NCBI RefSeq assembly: GCF_020873875.1
Contig: NZ_JAHWGU010000025.1
Span: forward strand, 1 to 64,000
DNA length: 64,000 bases
Direction: 5' to 3'
DNA from: Actinoplanes sp. DH11
GTDB lineage: Bacteria > Actinomycetota > Actinomycetes > Mycobacteriales > Micromonosporaceae
Shown: one piece after another, positions 7,002 through 15,945 of the stretch
Layout: each line of letters begins with the position of its first letter
Position numbering within the stretch: position 1 is the stretch's first letter
Notes under the pieces: generated by a model
Seen by the model: the letters and a program-made list of their open reading frames with translations, nothing else
Told to the model about the DNA's origin: nothing
Databases searched by the model: none
Program-made: the position numbers and the translations under genes

Positions 7002-9176
7002 GTGGCTCTCATCAGTGTTATCGTCCCGGTCCACGGTGTGCAGGGATACCTGCGCCAGTGCCTGGACTCCATTCTTGAGCAGTCGTTCACCGACGTGGAG
7101 GTCGTCGCGGTCGACGACGCGTCGCCCGACGCCAGCGGCCACATCCTCGCCGAGTACGCGGCCACCGACTCGCGCCTGAACGTGGTGACCCTGAAGACCA
7201 ACGTCGGGCAGGGACCGGCCCGCAACATCGGCCTCGAGCACGCCACCGGTGAATACGTCTGGTTCCTCGACGGCGACGACTGGCTGACCCCGGGCGCCCT
7301 GGCCGCGGTCGCGACCCGGCTGCGCGAGACCGGATCCGACGTGCTGCTCGTCGACTGGGTGCGCGAGTCCTGGACCGGCAAGGTGCGCGCCAGCACGGCC
7401 GGCAAGGTCTACCGCGAGGCGCCTGACGTGTTCGCCCTGCACACCTGGACTCCGGTGATCGGTGTCCTGCACGTGGCCTGGAACAAGATCGTCCGGCGGG
7501 AGCTGCTGCGCAAGCTGGAGTTCGGTTTCGACCCGGGATGGTACGAGGACCTGCCGTACACGTACTCCGTCCTGGCCGCGGCCGAGCGGATCAGCGTCCT
7601 GGACCGGGCCTGCGTGTCCTACCGCCAGCGCCGGGTCGGTGCGGCGACCCGCACCCTCGGCGAGGGCCACTTCGCGATCTTCCCGGCCTGGGAGCGCACC
7701 CACGAGCTGGTCGACCGGTGGAGCCCCGCGCCGGAAACCGTTCGGCCGGTGCTGTTCCAGCACATGATCTGGCACCTTCTCCGCGTGCTCGGCAACAAGC
7801 AGCGGATCCACGGCAGCGCCCGGCGGAAGTTCTTCACCAAGACCCACGAGCTCTACCGGCGGTACCTGCCCGCCGGCGGCTACCCGGCGCCGGGCGGGGT
7901 CGAGGGCGTCAAGCACCGGCTCGCCGGCGCCGGCCGGTACCGGACGTTCGAGCTGCTGCGCTCCGCGAACCGGTCGCGCCTGCACAACAAGGGCAAACTG
8001 CGCCGGACGGTACGCCGGATCCGCCGTCCCCTGCAGTCCGCCAAGGGTGCCCTGTACAAGCTGTACTACCGGCTCCAGCTGCGGCTGCCGGCGGACGAGT
8101 CGCTGGTGCTGTACTCGGCGTACTGGCACCGCGGCTACGCCTGCAACCCGGCCGCGATGCACGAGAAGGCCCGCGAGCTGGCACCCGGGCTGCGCGGCGT
8201 CTGGGCGGTCCGCGGCGACCGGGTCGACGCCCTGCCCGCCGGCGTCGACCACGTCGTCAGCGGCAGCCGCGCCTACTACCGGGCGATGGCCCGAGCGAAG
8301 TACCTGGTCAACAACGTGAACTGGCCGGACTGGGCGACCAAGCGCAAGGACGCGGTGCACGTGATGACCCATCACGGCACCCCGCTCAAGGTGATGGGCC
8401 TGGACCAGGTGCGCTACCCGGGCGGGGTGAAGGACCCGGACTTCCCGGCACAGATGCGCCGCGCCGACCGCTGGGACTACAGCATCAGCGCGAACACGTT
8501 CACCACCGAACGCTGGGCGAGCGCGTACCCGTGCCGGCACGAGACCATCGAGGTCGGGTACCCGCGCAACGACCGGCTGGCCCGGGCCACCGCTGAGGAG
8601 TCGGCCGCCGTCCGCGAGCGGCTCGGCATCCCGGCCGACAAGACCGTGGTCCTCTACGCGCCGACCCACCGCGAATGGCACACGGACAACCGGATGGTGC
8701 TAGACGTCGAGGACCTGGCCCGGCAACTCGGCCCCGACCACGTGGTCCTGGTCCGGGCGCACTACTTCTACGTCAAGCCGGGCAGCGCCCGGGCCACCGG
8801 CACCAGCGAGATCCGCGACGTCTCCGAGTACCCGGTCGTCGAAGATCTCTACCTGGCCTCCGACGTGCTGATCACCGACTACTCTTCGCTGATGTTCGAC
8901 TACGCCGTCCTGGACCGGCCGATCGTGATCTTCGCGCCGGACTGGCAGGCCTACCAGACCGTCCGCGGCGTCTACTTCGACCTGTTCGCCGAGCCACCCG
9001 GCGCGATCGCCACCAGTTACCCCGACCTGCTCGACGTCTTCCGCACCGGCGCGCACACCGACGACCGGGCCGACAAGGCGCGCCTGCGGTTCCGGCAGCG
9101 GTTCTGCCACCTCGACGACGGCGGCGCGGCGGAACGGGCCGTGCGCAAGGTCTTCGGGCCGGCGGTCACCGGATGA
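7002..9176 (+). CDS. GT2 glycosyltransferase fused to CDP-glycerol glycerophosphotransferase
   Basis: A 724-residue cytoplasmic enzyme for wall or capsule polymer synthesis. The N-terminal ~230 residues are a GT-A glycosyltransferase (SVIVPVHGVQGYLRQCLDSIL; metal-binding FLDGDDW); the C-terminal ~370 residues match the CDP-glycerol:polyglycerophosphate transferases of teichoic-acid synthesis (HHGTPLKVMG, LYAPTHREW, ITDYSSLMFDYA). It would extend a glycerol-phosphate or related polymer and add a sugar. GTG 7002 is preferred because GAAGG lies 8 nt upstream and it begins directly before the GT2 fold; an in-frame GTG at 6972 is possible. It overlaps the next gene by ATGA, so the two are co-translated. 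Confidence 0.9.
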   Translation: MALISVIVPVHGVQGYLRQCLDSILEQSFTDVEVVAVDDASPDASGHILAEYAATDSRLNVVTLKTNVGQGPARNIGLEHATGEYVWFLDGDDWLTPGALAAVATRLRETGSDVLLVDWVRESWTGKVRASTAGKVYREAPDVFALHTWTPVIGVLHVAWNKIVRRELLRKLEFGFDPGWYEDLPYTYSVLAAAERISVLDRACVSYRQRRVGAATRTLGEGHFAIFPAWERTHELVDRWSPAPETVRPVLFQHMIWHLLRVLGNKQRIHGSARRKFFTKTHELYRRYLPAGGYPAPGGVEGVKHRLAGAGRYRTFELLRSANRSRLHNKGKLRRTVRRIRRPLQSAKGALYKLYYRLQLRLPADESLVLYSAYWHRGYACNPAAMHEKARELAPGLRGVWAVRGDRVDALPAGVDHVVSGSRAYYRAMARAKYLVNNVNWPDWATKRKDAVHVMTHHGTPLKVMGLDQVRYPGGVKDPDFPAQMRRADRWDYSISANTFTTERWASAYPCRHETIEVGYPRNDRLARATAEESAAVRERLGIPADKTVVLYAPTHREWHTDNRMVLDVEDLARQLGPDHVVLVRAHYFYVKPGSARATGTSEIRDVSEYPVVEDLYLASDVLITDYSSLMFDYAVLDRPIVIFAPDWQAYQTVRGVYFDLFAEPPGAIATSYPDLLDVFRTGAHTDDRADKARLRFRQRFCHLDDGGAAERAVRKVFGPAVTG

Positions 9177-10048
9177 GCCTGCCGCGGCGGATCAACCGGG
9201 TGCTGGCGGCCACGCTGGGCATCCGGATCGTCCGGGCGGGCCGGCGCAAGCCCGTACCCGTGGCCGCTCCGCCGCCGCCGAAACCCCAGCCCGCGCCTGC
9301 CCCCAAGCCCGCGTCGCGCGAGGAGAAGTACCCCGCCGACTACGACGAGATGGCGGTGCCGATCCTGCGCGCCGCCCACCCGTACTCGATGACCCGCATG
9401 GAGAAGCGGTACGCGCTCTACCTCGCCACCCGCTACGTCGTGGAGCACGACATCCCGGGTGCGATCGTCGAGTGCGGGGTGTGGCGTGGCGGCAGCATGC
9501 ACGTGGTGGCGCGCACCCTGCTCGCGATCGGGAACACCGAGCGCGACCTCTACCTCTTCGACACCTTCGAGGGGATGACCGAACCCACCGAGAAGGACCT
9601 CACCTACAGCGGGAAACCGGTCGCCGAACTGATGAGCGAGCAGCCGCGCACCGCCCGGATCTGGGCGGTCGCCAGCCTCGAGGACGTGCGGCAGGGGTTC
9701 GAGGCCATCCCGTACCCGCAGGAGCGGATCCACTTCGTCCAGGGCCCGGTCGAGTCCACCCTGCCCGGCCGGGCGCCGGAGCGGATCGCGATCCTGCGGC
9801 TCGACACCGACTGGTACGAGTCCACCCGGCACGAACTGCTGTCCCTCTACGACCGGCTGGTCCCCGGCGGTGTCCTGATCATCGACGACTACGGCACCTT
9901 CCAGGGCGCCCGGCAGGCCGTCGACGAGTTCGTCAAGGAAACCGGCGCCCGACTGCTGCTCTCCCCACTCGGCCCCGGCCGGATAGCGGTCAAACCGTTC
10001 GCGCCCGCCGAGACCGCCGGCCCGGAGGCGGAGGGCCGGATGCCGTAA
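9173..10048 (+). CDS. TylF/MycF-type O-methyltransferase
   Basis: A 291-residue SAM-dependent methyltransferase of the TylF/MycF group, which methylates sugar hydroxyls using a metal ion. Family hallmarks are IVECGVWRGGSM (SAM site), LYLFDTFEGM and LDTDWYEST...IIDDYGTFQGARQAVDEF (metal/catalytic region). An N-terminal Pro/Ala-rich linker (about residues 25-45) precedes the domain. Its ATG overlaps the stop of the glycosyltransferase, so it probably O-methylates a sugar of the same surface polymer. The last ~15 residues after AVKP lie over the antisense strand of a broken acetyltransferase, hinting that the tail was created by a recombination junction. Confidence 0.88.
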   Translation: MSLPRRINRVLAATLGIRIVRAGRRKPVPVAAPPPPKPQPAPAPKPASREEKYPADYDEMAVPILRAAHPYSMTRMEKRYALYLATRYVVEHDIPGAIVECGVWRGGSMHVVARTLLAIGNTERDLYLFDTFEGMTEPTEKDLTYSGKPVAELMSEQPRTARIWAVASLEDVRQGFEAIPYPQERIHFVQGPVESTLPGRAPERIAILRLDTDWYESTRHELLSLYDRLVPGGVLIIDDYGTFQGARQAVDEFVKETGARLLLSPLGPGRIAVKPFAPAETAGPEAEGRMP

Positions 10049-10350
10049 CCCACGTGTCCGGCCCAGGAGACGTAGTCGTCGTCGCCGTCGCGCAGCGCGA
10101 TCCCACCGAGCACCCGGCCGCCCTCCACGATCCAGCGGTACGTGCAGCGGTGTCTGCCGACGTCGGTCGTCGTGGCCGGGTGGCTCTGCCCAGCCAGCCG
10201 GGCGAGCCAGGCGGCGAAGCCCTCCGGTGTGCCGACCTCGTCGGAGGGGTGCAGTCCGAAGCCGTCCTCGTGCGTCCCCGGCCCCCACTCCGCATGAGCC
10301 TCGAGCCAGGCGCTGTGCAGACGGGCGGAAGGCGCGATCAACTCAGGCAC
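10030..10350 (-). pseudogene. Truncated GNAT acetyltransferase
   Basis: From a GTG at 10350 the minus strand reads the N-terminal half of a GNAT N-acetyltransferase (MPELIAPSARLHSAWLEAHAEW ... CTYRWIVEGGRVLGGIAL ... WAGHVGYGIRPS). In intact relatives this is followed by the acetyl-CoA-binding loop (R-R-x-G) and the rest of the fold. Here resemblance stops at about 10030, and the frame continues only as antisense of the methyltransferase 3' end, to 9889. The acetyl-CoA site is therefore missing and the gene is a remnant. The junction lies within the last 20 bp of the methyltransferase gene. Confidence 0.72.
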
Positions 10351-10462
10351 GCGTCGACCCTGGCCGCCTGATTCGTGCGGGGCAGGGATGCGGCGCGGTC
10401 CAGGAGTCGTCCAGGCCGATTCCGCCGCGACCCGGCGGACCCCTTCACGAACGAAGGCCGCG

Positions 10463-11101
10463 CTACCGGGTGGCCAGGGAAGCCAGGATCATCTCTCGCG
10501 CTGCCTGGACCGTAGCCGCGAAAGCGTCCGGATCCCGGCCGATACGTTCCGCACCGGCGCGCATGACACCGGACAGCAACTCCACGGTGAGCTGCGGGTC
10601 GCCGACGTCGCGGAACTCGCCGTGCGCCACCCCGTCCCGGACAACGTGTTCCACCGCGACCACGATGGCGTGGAACGGGTTGTCCGGCGCCTTCGGCACC
10701 GGGCGGCGGCCGGTTTCATCGCGGGCCCCTGCCTCGGTGGCCGGCATGCGGGTGCCGGGCCGGAACATCAGGTGCATGGCCGGGTCCGTGAACGCCTCCA
10801 AGACCTCCTGGATGATCTCCAGCATGCGCTGCGCCGCCGGCACCTCGGAACGCGCGGCGATGGCGGTCACCCGCTCGACCGTGGGCCGGCCTCGACGCTC
10901 GGTCAACGCCAGGATCAGGGCGCTCTTGTCGGTCGCGTAGTTGTACAGGGTGTTGCGCGCCAGCCCGGCCCGGGCGGCGATGTGGCCCATGGTGATCGAC
11001 TCGTAGTCGCGTTCGAGCAGCAGTTGCCGTATCGCCTCGGCGAGGTCGGCCCACACCAGTTCGTGGTGCTCCTCGATGGTGACTCCCCGGATGCGCGGCA
11101 T
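10463..11101 (-). CDS. TetR-family regulator downstream of SDR gene
   Basis: A 212-residue TetR-type regulator with N-terminal HTH (ITMGHIAARAGLARNTLYNYATDKSALI) and a helical C-terminal ligand domain. It lies 63 bp behind the short-chain dehydrogenase on the same strand. Two palindromes upstream of that dehydrogenase (12077-12115) are plausible binding sites, which would make this an autoregulated two-gene unit. Its ribosome site is an exceptionally complete match to the 16S rRNA 3' end. Ligand unknown. Confidence 0.87.
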   Translation of the reverse strand: MPRIRGVTIEEHHELVWADLAEAIRQLLLERDYESITMGHIAARAGLARNTLYNYATDKSALILALTERRGRPTVERVTAIAARSEVPAAQRMLEIIQEVLEAFTDPAMHLMFRPGTRMPATEAGARDETGRRPVPKAPDNPFHAIVVAVEHVVRDGVAHGEFRDVGDPQLTVELLSGVMRAGAERIGRDPDAFAATVQAAREMILASLATR

Positions 11102-11103
11102 CC

Positions 11104-11115
11104 GATCACCTCCTT
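11104..11115 (-). promoter_or_regulatory. Full-length Shine-Dalgarno match
   Basis: On the minus strand AAGGAGGTGATC, a 12-base exact complement of the 16S rRNA 3' tail GATCACCTCCTT, precedes the TetR ATG with the GGAGG core 7 nt away. Most genes in this window have only 4-6 matching bases, so this repressor should be translated very efficiently from a low-level message. Confidence 0.75.
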
Positions 11116-11164
11116 CGATGGGGTCGCGTCCGTGCCGTGACCTCTCAGCCGGGGAGGCCGGTGG

Positions 11165-12058
11165 CTACGCGGTGGCTTGCTTCGGGTAGTGGCGGCGCAG
11201 GTTGGCGGCGAGAACGCGGTCGAGCGTGCGGTCGGACAGTATTCGGGTCAGGGGGATGATCATGGCAGCATCCCGGCCGGCGGTGTAGCGGGCACGGGGT
11301 CTGCGGGTCGTCACGGCCTTCACGATGACGCGGGCGGCGGCCTCGGCCGTCAGGCCCGATGCGGTGCCCGAGGTCATCAAGGCGTTGTTCGCCCGGACCA
11401 GACTGCCGTAGCGCTCGGTCTGCTCCGGTGTCATCCGGGCGGCCAGGTCGTTCGCCGTGGCGACCCCGCGGGTGGCCATCTCCGTGCGGACGCCGCCGGG
11501 CTCGACCACGACAACGTGTACGCCCAGCGGCGCGACCTCCCGGCGCAACGAGTCGCTGACCGCCTCCAGGGCGAACTTGGCGCCGGCGTACGCGCCGTAG
11601 GTGGCCATGGCGGCCCGGCCGCCGATCGAGCTGATATTGATCACTCGGCCCTTGCTGCGCAACAGGGCCGGCAGAAGCGCCTGGGTGACGGCGACGTGAC
11701 CGAACAGGTTGACTTCGAACACCCACCGCCACTGCTCCAGGGGCAATGCTTCGACAGGCCCGTTCACCTGGATGCCGGCGTTGTTGACAAGCGCGTGCAA
11801 CTCGCGAGGATCTGCGGCGACCCGGGCGGCGAGTGCGGTCACGTGCGAGGACTCGGTGATGTCGAGGATGACCGGTTCGACGCCGGCCGCCCGGATGGCG
11901 TCGCCGTCACGATCGCGCCGCACGCCGGCCAGGACGTGGAATCCCCGGCGGGCCAGTTCGTGAGCGGCTGCCGCGCCCATGCCCGTGGAGGCTCCGGTCA
12001 CGACGACCAGCTTCTGGGCTTCGTCGCCCGTACCCGTCTTTCTTGCCTGCTTCATCAC
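11165..12058 (-). CDS. Short-chain dehydrogenase/reductase (SDR)
   Basis: A 297-residue classical SDR. The cofactor motif is TGASTGMG (about residues 20-27), followed by NNAG (LVNNAGIQ), the catalytic Ser in ISSIGG and the YxxxK pair (YGAYAGAK). It would reduce a carbonyl or oxidise an alcohol with NAD(P)H; substrate unknown. A tandem MM start makes ATG 12058 or 12055 equally possible. It is the first gene of a unit with the TetR regulator and carries two TetR-type palindromes in its promoter. Confidence 0.9.
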   Translation of the reverse strand: MMKQARKTGTGDEAQKLVVVTGASTGMGAAAAHELARRGFHVLAGVRRDRDGDAIRAAGVEPVILDITESSHVTALAARVAADPRELHALVNNAGIQVNGPVEALPLEQWRWVFEVNLFGHVAVTQALLPALLRSKGRVINISSIGGRAAMATYGAYAGAKFALEAVSDSLRREVAPLGVHVVVVEPGGVRTEMATRGVATANDLAARMTPEQTERYGSLVRANNALMTSGTASGLTAEAAARVIVKAVTTRRPRARYTAGRDAAMIIPLTRILSDRTLDRVLAANLRRHYPKQATA

Positions 12059-12076
12059 GACGTCAGACCCCTTTTA

Positions 12077-12115
12077 TGCGACGACCTGTCGCAAACATTA
12101 CGACGTTCCGTCGCA
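12077..12115. promoter_or_regulatory. Two TGCGAC-N5-GTCGCA operators
   Basis: TGCGAC-GACCT-GTCGCA (12077-12093) is a perfect 6-bp palindrome with 5-bp spacer. TACGAC-GTTCC-GTCGCA (12099-12115) is a second copy with one change. Their centres are 22 bp apart, two helical turns, so two repressor dimers could sit on one face of the DNA. They lie 19-57 bp upstream of the SDR gene, whose partner gene is a TetR regulator. Confidence 0.8.
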
Positions 12116-12154
12116 AAAAACCAGCTGAAGGCGTACGTGTGATGTCCCTGGACG

Positions 12155-12198
12155 CGGCCCGGCGGTGATCGCCGTGCGTGCGGCGGACCTCCGGGCCG
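12155..12198. terminator. GC-rich stem-loop after flotillin gene
   Basis: CGGCCCGG (12155-12162) pairs with CCGGGCCG (12191-12198) across a 28-nt loop that itself contains GGCG/CGCC. It lies between the end of the flotillin gene and the promoter of the SDR gene. There is no T-tract. Confidence 0.35.
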
Positions 12199-12223
12199 CA
12201 TCCGGGTGGGCAACCGGGCTCGG

Positions 12224-13738
12224 TCAGGCCTCGACGCTGCGGTTGTTGTTGTCGTCGGTGACCGGGCGGGTGGTGCGGGCCTCGCCCAGCTTCGAGAGCA
12301 GGCCGGCCAGGTCGACGCCGGTGAGGTCGGTGCCGAGCTGGAGGCCCTGCGCGACGTTGCTGGCGACGGACTTGGTCAGCGAGGACGCGCCGTCGGTGGA
12401 GATGACCGTCATCTTGTCGATCGAGCCCATCGGGGCGGCCGCCGCCTCGACGACCTGGGGCAGCACCTTCACGAGGAGGTCGAGGACGGCCGCCTCACCG
12501 TACGCCGAGAAGGCCTCCGCCTTGCGCGCCATCGCCTCGGCCTCGGCCTGGCCGCGGGCCAGGATGGCCGCCGCCTCGGCCGCGCCCTCACGCTCGATCG
12601 CCTCGGCGATCGCGGAACGGCGGCGCTGCTCGGCCTCACCCTCCTTGGCGCCCTCGATGGCGTGGGCCTCGGCGAGCGCGGCACGGCGGGCGCGCTCGCC
12701 CTCACCGATGAGCCGGGCCTGCTCGGCCGACGCCTGCGCGGCGGCGATGGTGGCCTGACGCTGCGCGTCGGCGCCGATGACCGACGCGTTACGGGCCGCC
12801 TCGGCCTCCTGCTCGACCTTGTATCGGGCGGCGTCGGCCGGCTTGCGGACCTCGGTGTCGAGCTGGCGCTGCTTCAGCTCGGCGTTGCGCTCGGCGACCT
12901 TCTGCTGCTCGGCCAGGATGGCCTGGTCGCGTTCGGCCTGGGCGAGCGGGCCGGCCGCGTCGGAGCGGGCCTTGGCGGCGTCGATCTCGGCCTGGATGCC
13001 GGCCTGCTTGAGGGCCAGGTTGCGGTTGGCCTCGGCGATCGCCTCCTCGGCGAGCAGCCGCTCCTGCTCGGCGGCCTGCCGGGCGCGGGCCTCGGCGATG
13101 GCGGCGTCCTTGAGCACCCGGGCGGCCTCGGGCCGGCCGAGGTCCTGCAGGTAGGAGCCCTCGGCGAGGATGTCCTGGAGCTGGAAGGTGTCGAGCACCA
13201 GACCCTGGTTGGTCATCGAGTGCTCGGCCTCCTCGGCGACCGCGCTGGCGAAGGCCGCCCGGTCCCGGATGATCTCCTCGACGGTGAGCCGGCCGACGAT
13301 GGACCGCAGGGCGCCGGCGAGGACCTCGCGGGTGAAGTCCTCGATCTCGGCCTGCTGGTGCAGGAACCGCTGGGCGGCGGCGCGGATCGCGTCCTCGGTG
13401 CCGCCGACCTTGACGATGGCGACGCCGTGCAACTCGGCGCGGATGCCCTGTTTGGAGACGGCGCCCTTGATGCTGACGTCGATGCGGCGGCTGGACAGAT
13501 CCAGCGACTGGAGTTTCTGCACGACGGGCAGGACGAACACCGAGGCGCCCATCACGACTTTCTGCCCGGAGAGGTCGGTGGTGCTGCTGCCGTCGGCGGA
13601 CTGGGTGACCCGGCCCTTGCGACCGGTGATGATGAACGCCTCGTTCGGGCCCGCCACCTTGATGCGGGACAGCACGAAGAGCACGAGAAGAACGATGAGC
13701 AGGACCGCGCCTGCGATCGCGATCAGGAGGGGTGACAT
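12224..13738 (-). CDS. Flotillin-like SPFH-domain membrane scaffold
   Basis: A 504-residue flotillin-type protein of membrane microdomains. Residues ~5-25 are one membrane anchor; residues ~30-210 are the SPFH/band-7 domain; residues ~210-430 are a long Ala/Glu/Arg coiled coil full of AEA/AEQ heptads, as in FloT/YuaG. It starts directly after the TAG stop of the NfeD-like gene (TAGATG on the minus strand), the classic NfeD-flotillin pair, in which the NfeD partner is thought to assist assembly of the flotillin foci. It is probably co-transcribed only with that gene. Confidence 0.93.
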   Translation of the reverse strand: MSPLLIAIAGAVLLIVLLVLFVLSRIKVAGPNEAFIITGRKGRVTQSADGSSTTDLSGQKVVMGASVFVLPVVQKLQSLDLSSRRIDVSIKGAVSKQGIRAELHGVAIVKVGGTEDAIRAAAQRFLHQQAEIEDFTREVLAGALRSIVGRLTVEEIIRDRAAFASAVAEEAEHSMTNQGLVLDTFQLQDILAEGSYLQDLGRPEAARVLKDAAIAEARARQAAEQERLLAEEAIAEANRNLALKQAGIQAEIDAAKARSDAAGPLAQAERDQAILAEQQKVAERNAELKQRQLDTEVRKPADAARYKVEQEAEAARNASVIGADAQRQATIAAAQASAEQARLIGEGERARRAALAEAHAIEGAKEGEAEQRRRSAIAEAIEREGAAEAAAILARGQAEAEAMARKAEAFSAYGEAAVLDLLVKVLPQVVEAAAAPMGSIDKMTVISTDGASSLTKSVASNVAQGLQLGTDLTGVDLAGLLSKLGEARTTRPVTDDNNNRSVEA

Positions 13739-14266
13739 CTATGCCTTTCCGGTGTGCGGGGTCGCTTCGACGACGACGCTGGTGTCGGTGGGTGCTTCCA
13801 CCACGAAGATCGGGGTGCCGGCGGGCAGGGCCTGCTCGGCACGGGCGTTGAGCTTGACCGGCTGGCCGCCGAGCCGGACGCGCACCTCGCCGTAACCGCT
13901 GCTGCCGGCGGGCACCGCGGTGACGACCACGCCGAGCGTGCCGACGAGGTGATGGCGGGCCGGGGTGGCGTCGGTGGGCATGTCGCGGGCGGCGCGGGAG
14001 AAGCGCAGGGCGAGCGCGGCGGCCACGAACGCGGCGACGAGGGCGATCGCCGCGGACAGGGCGACCGACCCGGGTGCACGCGCGTCGAGCAGCTCCGCGG
14101 TGATCGCACCGGCGAACCCGAGCGCGCCGAGGAACCCGGCGACCGCTTCCAGGGAGACCAGGCCGTCGGCACCGATGTGGCCGATCTCGCCGCCGAGCAG
14201 GGCGAACGCCAGGACCGCGAGACCGACGCCGCCGATCACCAGGAACACCACGGTCGCCGTCGTCAC
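13739..14266 (-). CDS. NfeD-like membrane protein, flotillin partner
   Basis: About 175 residues: four hydrophobic segments in the first ~110 residues and a C-terminal soluble OB-fold (GTLGVVVTAVPAGSSGYGEVRVRLGGQPVKLNARAE) typical of NfeD/YuaF proteins. The GTG at 14266 is chosen because GGAGGTG lies 7 nt before it; the frame stays open to 14341 but that extension has no ribosome site and would place polar sequence before the first helix. The stop codon touches the flotillin start, so the two are translated together. Confidence 0.82.
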   Translation of the reverse strand: MTTATVVFLVIGGVGLAVLAFALLGGEIGHIGADGLVSLEAVAGFLGALGFAGAITAELLDARAPGSVALSAAIALVAAFVAAALALRFSRAARDMPTDATPARHHLVGTLGVVVTAVPAGSSGYGEVRVRLGGQPVKLNARAEQALPAGTPIFVVEAPTDTSVVVEATPHTGKA

Positions 14267-14407
14267 GCCGCACACCTCCGCTGTCGGCCCGGTCGTCGAA
14301 CCGGGAGCCACAGGGTATGGCAGAGCCGCTAACAGGGACATGACAGCGTCGTGACATCCGGCGGAAGTTGATCAAGAACTTCTCTCAGGTACGCCGCGTC
14401 ACCGGCG

Positions 14408-15925
14408 ATGGTGGCGGTCGTGAAACCAGGTGGACCGTGGGCCCGGTTCGGCGTGCCGGCCGGGTTCCTGGTGCTGTCCGGCCTGCTCACGGCCGTCTAT
14501 CTGACCGGGCCGGCCCCCGTACGCCTGGTGCTGATCCTGCTCGCGGGTGTCCTCGCGGCCGCGGCGATCGCCGTCGGCGTCCGCGTCAACCGGATGCCTG
14601 ACCGGCGCCCCTGGCTGCTCACCGTGCTGGCGCTGGTGATGCTCAGCATCGCCAACATCACCTGGTACCTGCCCGCGGCGATCCCCGGCGGCGCGCTGGT
14701 GCCGCCGGACTGGCTCGCCGTGGTGCCGCAGTTGCTCGGATACGTCTTCTTCCTCGCGGCCAGCCTGATGATCGTGCTGCGGCACACCCCGCGCGACGCC
14801 GGCGGCACGGTCGACGCCGCCGTCTTCGGCATCGCGACCGCCGCCCCGGTCTGGGAGTTCCTGTTCCGGCCGCAGATGCTGGCCAAGGGCGAGAGCACCG
14901 CCACCCAGCTGTTCGTGCTGACCCAGTTGCTGGTGCTGTTCGGCATCTGCGGCGCCCTGCTGCGGGTGGCCCGGACCAGTGGGCGTGGCCAGGTCTGCCT
15001 CTGGTTCCTGTTCGGGGCGCTGGGCCTGACGGTGGTCGGTACGGCGGCGGTGCACGTGCTGCCGGCCGAGGCCGATCAGGCGTCCGTGCCGTCGATGCTG
15101 TTCGCCCTCGGTTACCTGTGCCTGGGCGCGGCCGGTCTGCACCCGAGCGCCGTCGAACTGATGAACCCGAACCTGCGCCCCACCCACCGGTCACCGAAGC
15201 TGCGGCTGCGCCTGTTCGGCGCCGCGATGCTGGTGGTGCCGGTGGTCGGCGGGATCGGGCAGCTGGCCGGCGCGCCCGTGGATGGGCTGCTGCTGACCAT
15301 CGCGCCGATGTTCACGGTCCCGCTGGTGCTGATCCGGATCGGCCGGCTCAACGCGCAGCGCTTCCGCGACCAGCAGGCACTGGCCCATCAGGCGGCGCAC
15401 GACGAGCTGACCGGTCTGGTCAACCGCCGCCGGCTCTTCACCGTGATGGAGAAGTCGATCGCCCGGCACGCCGCCGGGCACGGCGGCGATCTGGCGCTGC
15501 TCTACTGCGACCTCAACGAGTTCAAGCCGATCAACGACAGGTACGGGCACGAGGCGGGCGACGCGGTGCTGCGTGCCACGGCCCGCCGGATCACCGAGAC
15601 GGTCCGCGACGGTGACGTGGTGGCCCGGATCGGCGGTGACGAGTTCCTGATCTTCTGTCCGGATGCCGACAGCGACACCGCGTACGCCCTCGGTGCCCGC
15701 GTCGTGGCCGCCCTGACCGAGCCGCTGACCTGGCGTGGCGAGACGCTGCGCGTGTCGGCCGCCCTGGGCACCACCGTCTGGGCGGAGCGGCGGACCGTCG
15801 CCCCGGACGACCTCCTGGCCATCGCCGACGCCCGGATGTATGACAACAAACGCACCCCATCCCACCGATCCGTCTATTGCCCCGATGAACCACACTCACC
15901 GAAACTGCGGACAAGCAGCACGTGA
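14408..15925 (+). CDS. Membrane-bound diguanylate cyclase (GGDEF)
   Basis: A 505-residue protein. Residues ~10-310 hold roughly eight or nine hydrophobic helices forming an integral membrane sensor of unknown ligand; a GGDEF domain follows (DELTGLVNRRRLF ... CDLNEFKPINDRYGHEAGD). The catalytic motif GGDEF is intact at residues 409-413, and RDGD at 400-403 is the RxxD inhibitory site five residues upstream, so an active, product-inhibited c-di-GMP synthase is expected. No EAL domain is fused. ATG 14408 is used; GTG codons at 14411 and 14420 are alternatives. The SGNH hydrolase follows immediately. Confidence 0.9.
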   Translation: MVAVVKPGGPWARFGVPAGFLVLSGLLTAVYLTGPAPVRLVLILLAGVLAAAAIAVGVRVNRMPDRRPWLLTVLALVMLSIANITWYLPAAIPGGALVPPDWLAVVPQLLGYVFFLAASLMIVLRHTPRDAGGTVDAAVFGIATAAPVWEFLFRPQMLAKGESTATQLFVLTQLLVLFGICGALLRVARTSGRGQVCLWFLFGALGLTVVGTAAVHVLPAEADQASVPSMLFALGYLCLGAAGLHPSAVELMNPNLRPTHRSPKLRLRLFGAAMLVVPVVGGIGQLAGAPVDGLLLTIAPMFTVPLVLIRIGRLNAQRFRDQQALAHQAAHDELTGLVNRRRLFTVMEKSIARHAAGHGGDLALLYCDLNEFKPINDRYGHEAGDAVLRATARRITETVRDGDVVARIGGDEFLIFCPDADSDTAYALGARVVAALTEPLTWRGETLRVSAALGTTVWAERRTVAPDDLLAIADARMYDNKRTPSHRSVYCPDEPHSPKLRTSST

Positions 15926-15945
15926 AGACGCCGGGAGGGGGCGGC

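Noticed and set aside
9889-10030. C-terminal half of an intact acetyltransferase
   Set aside because: The residues are antisense of the methyltransferase and lack the acetyl-CoA-binding loop expected there.
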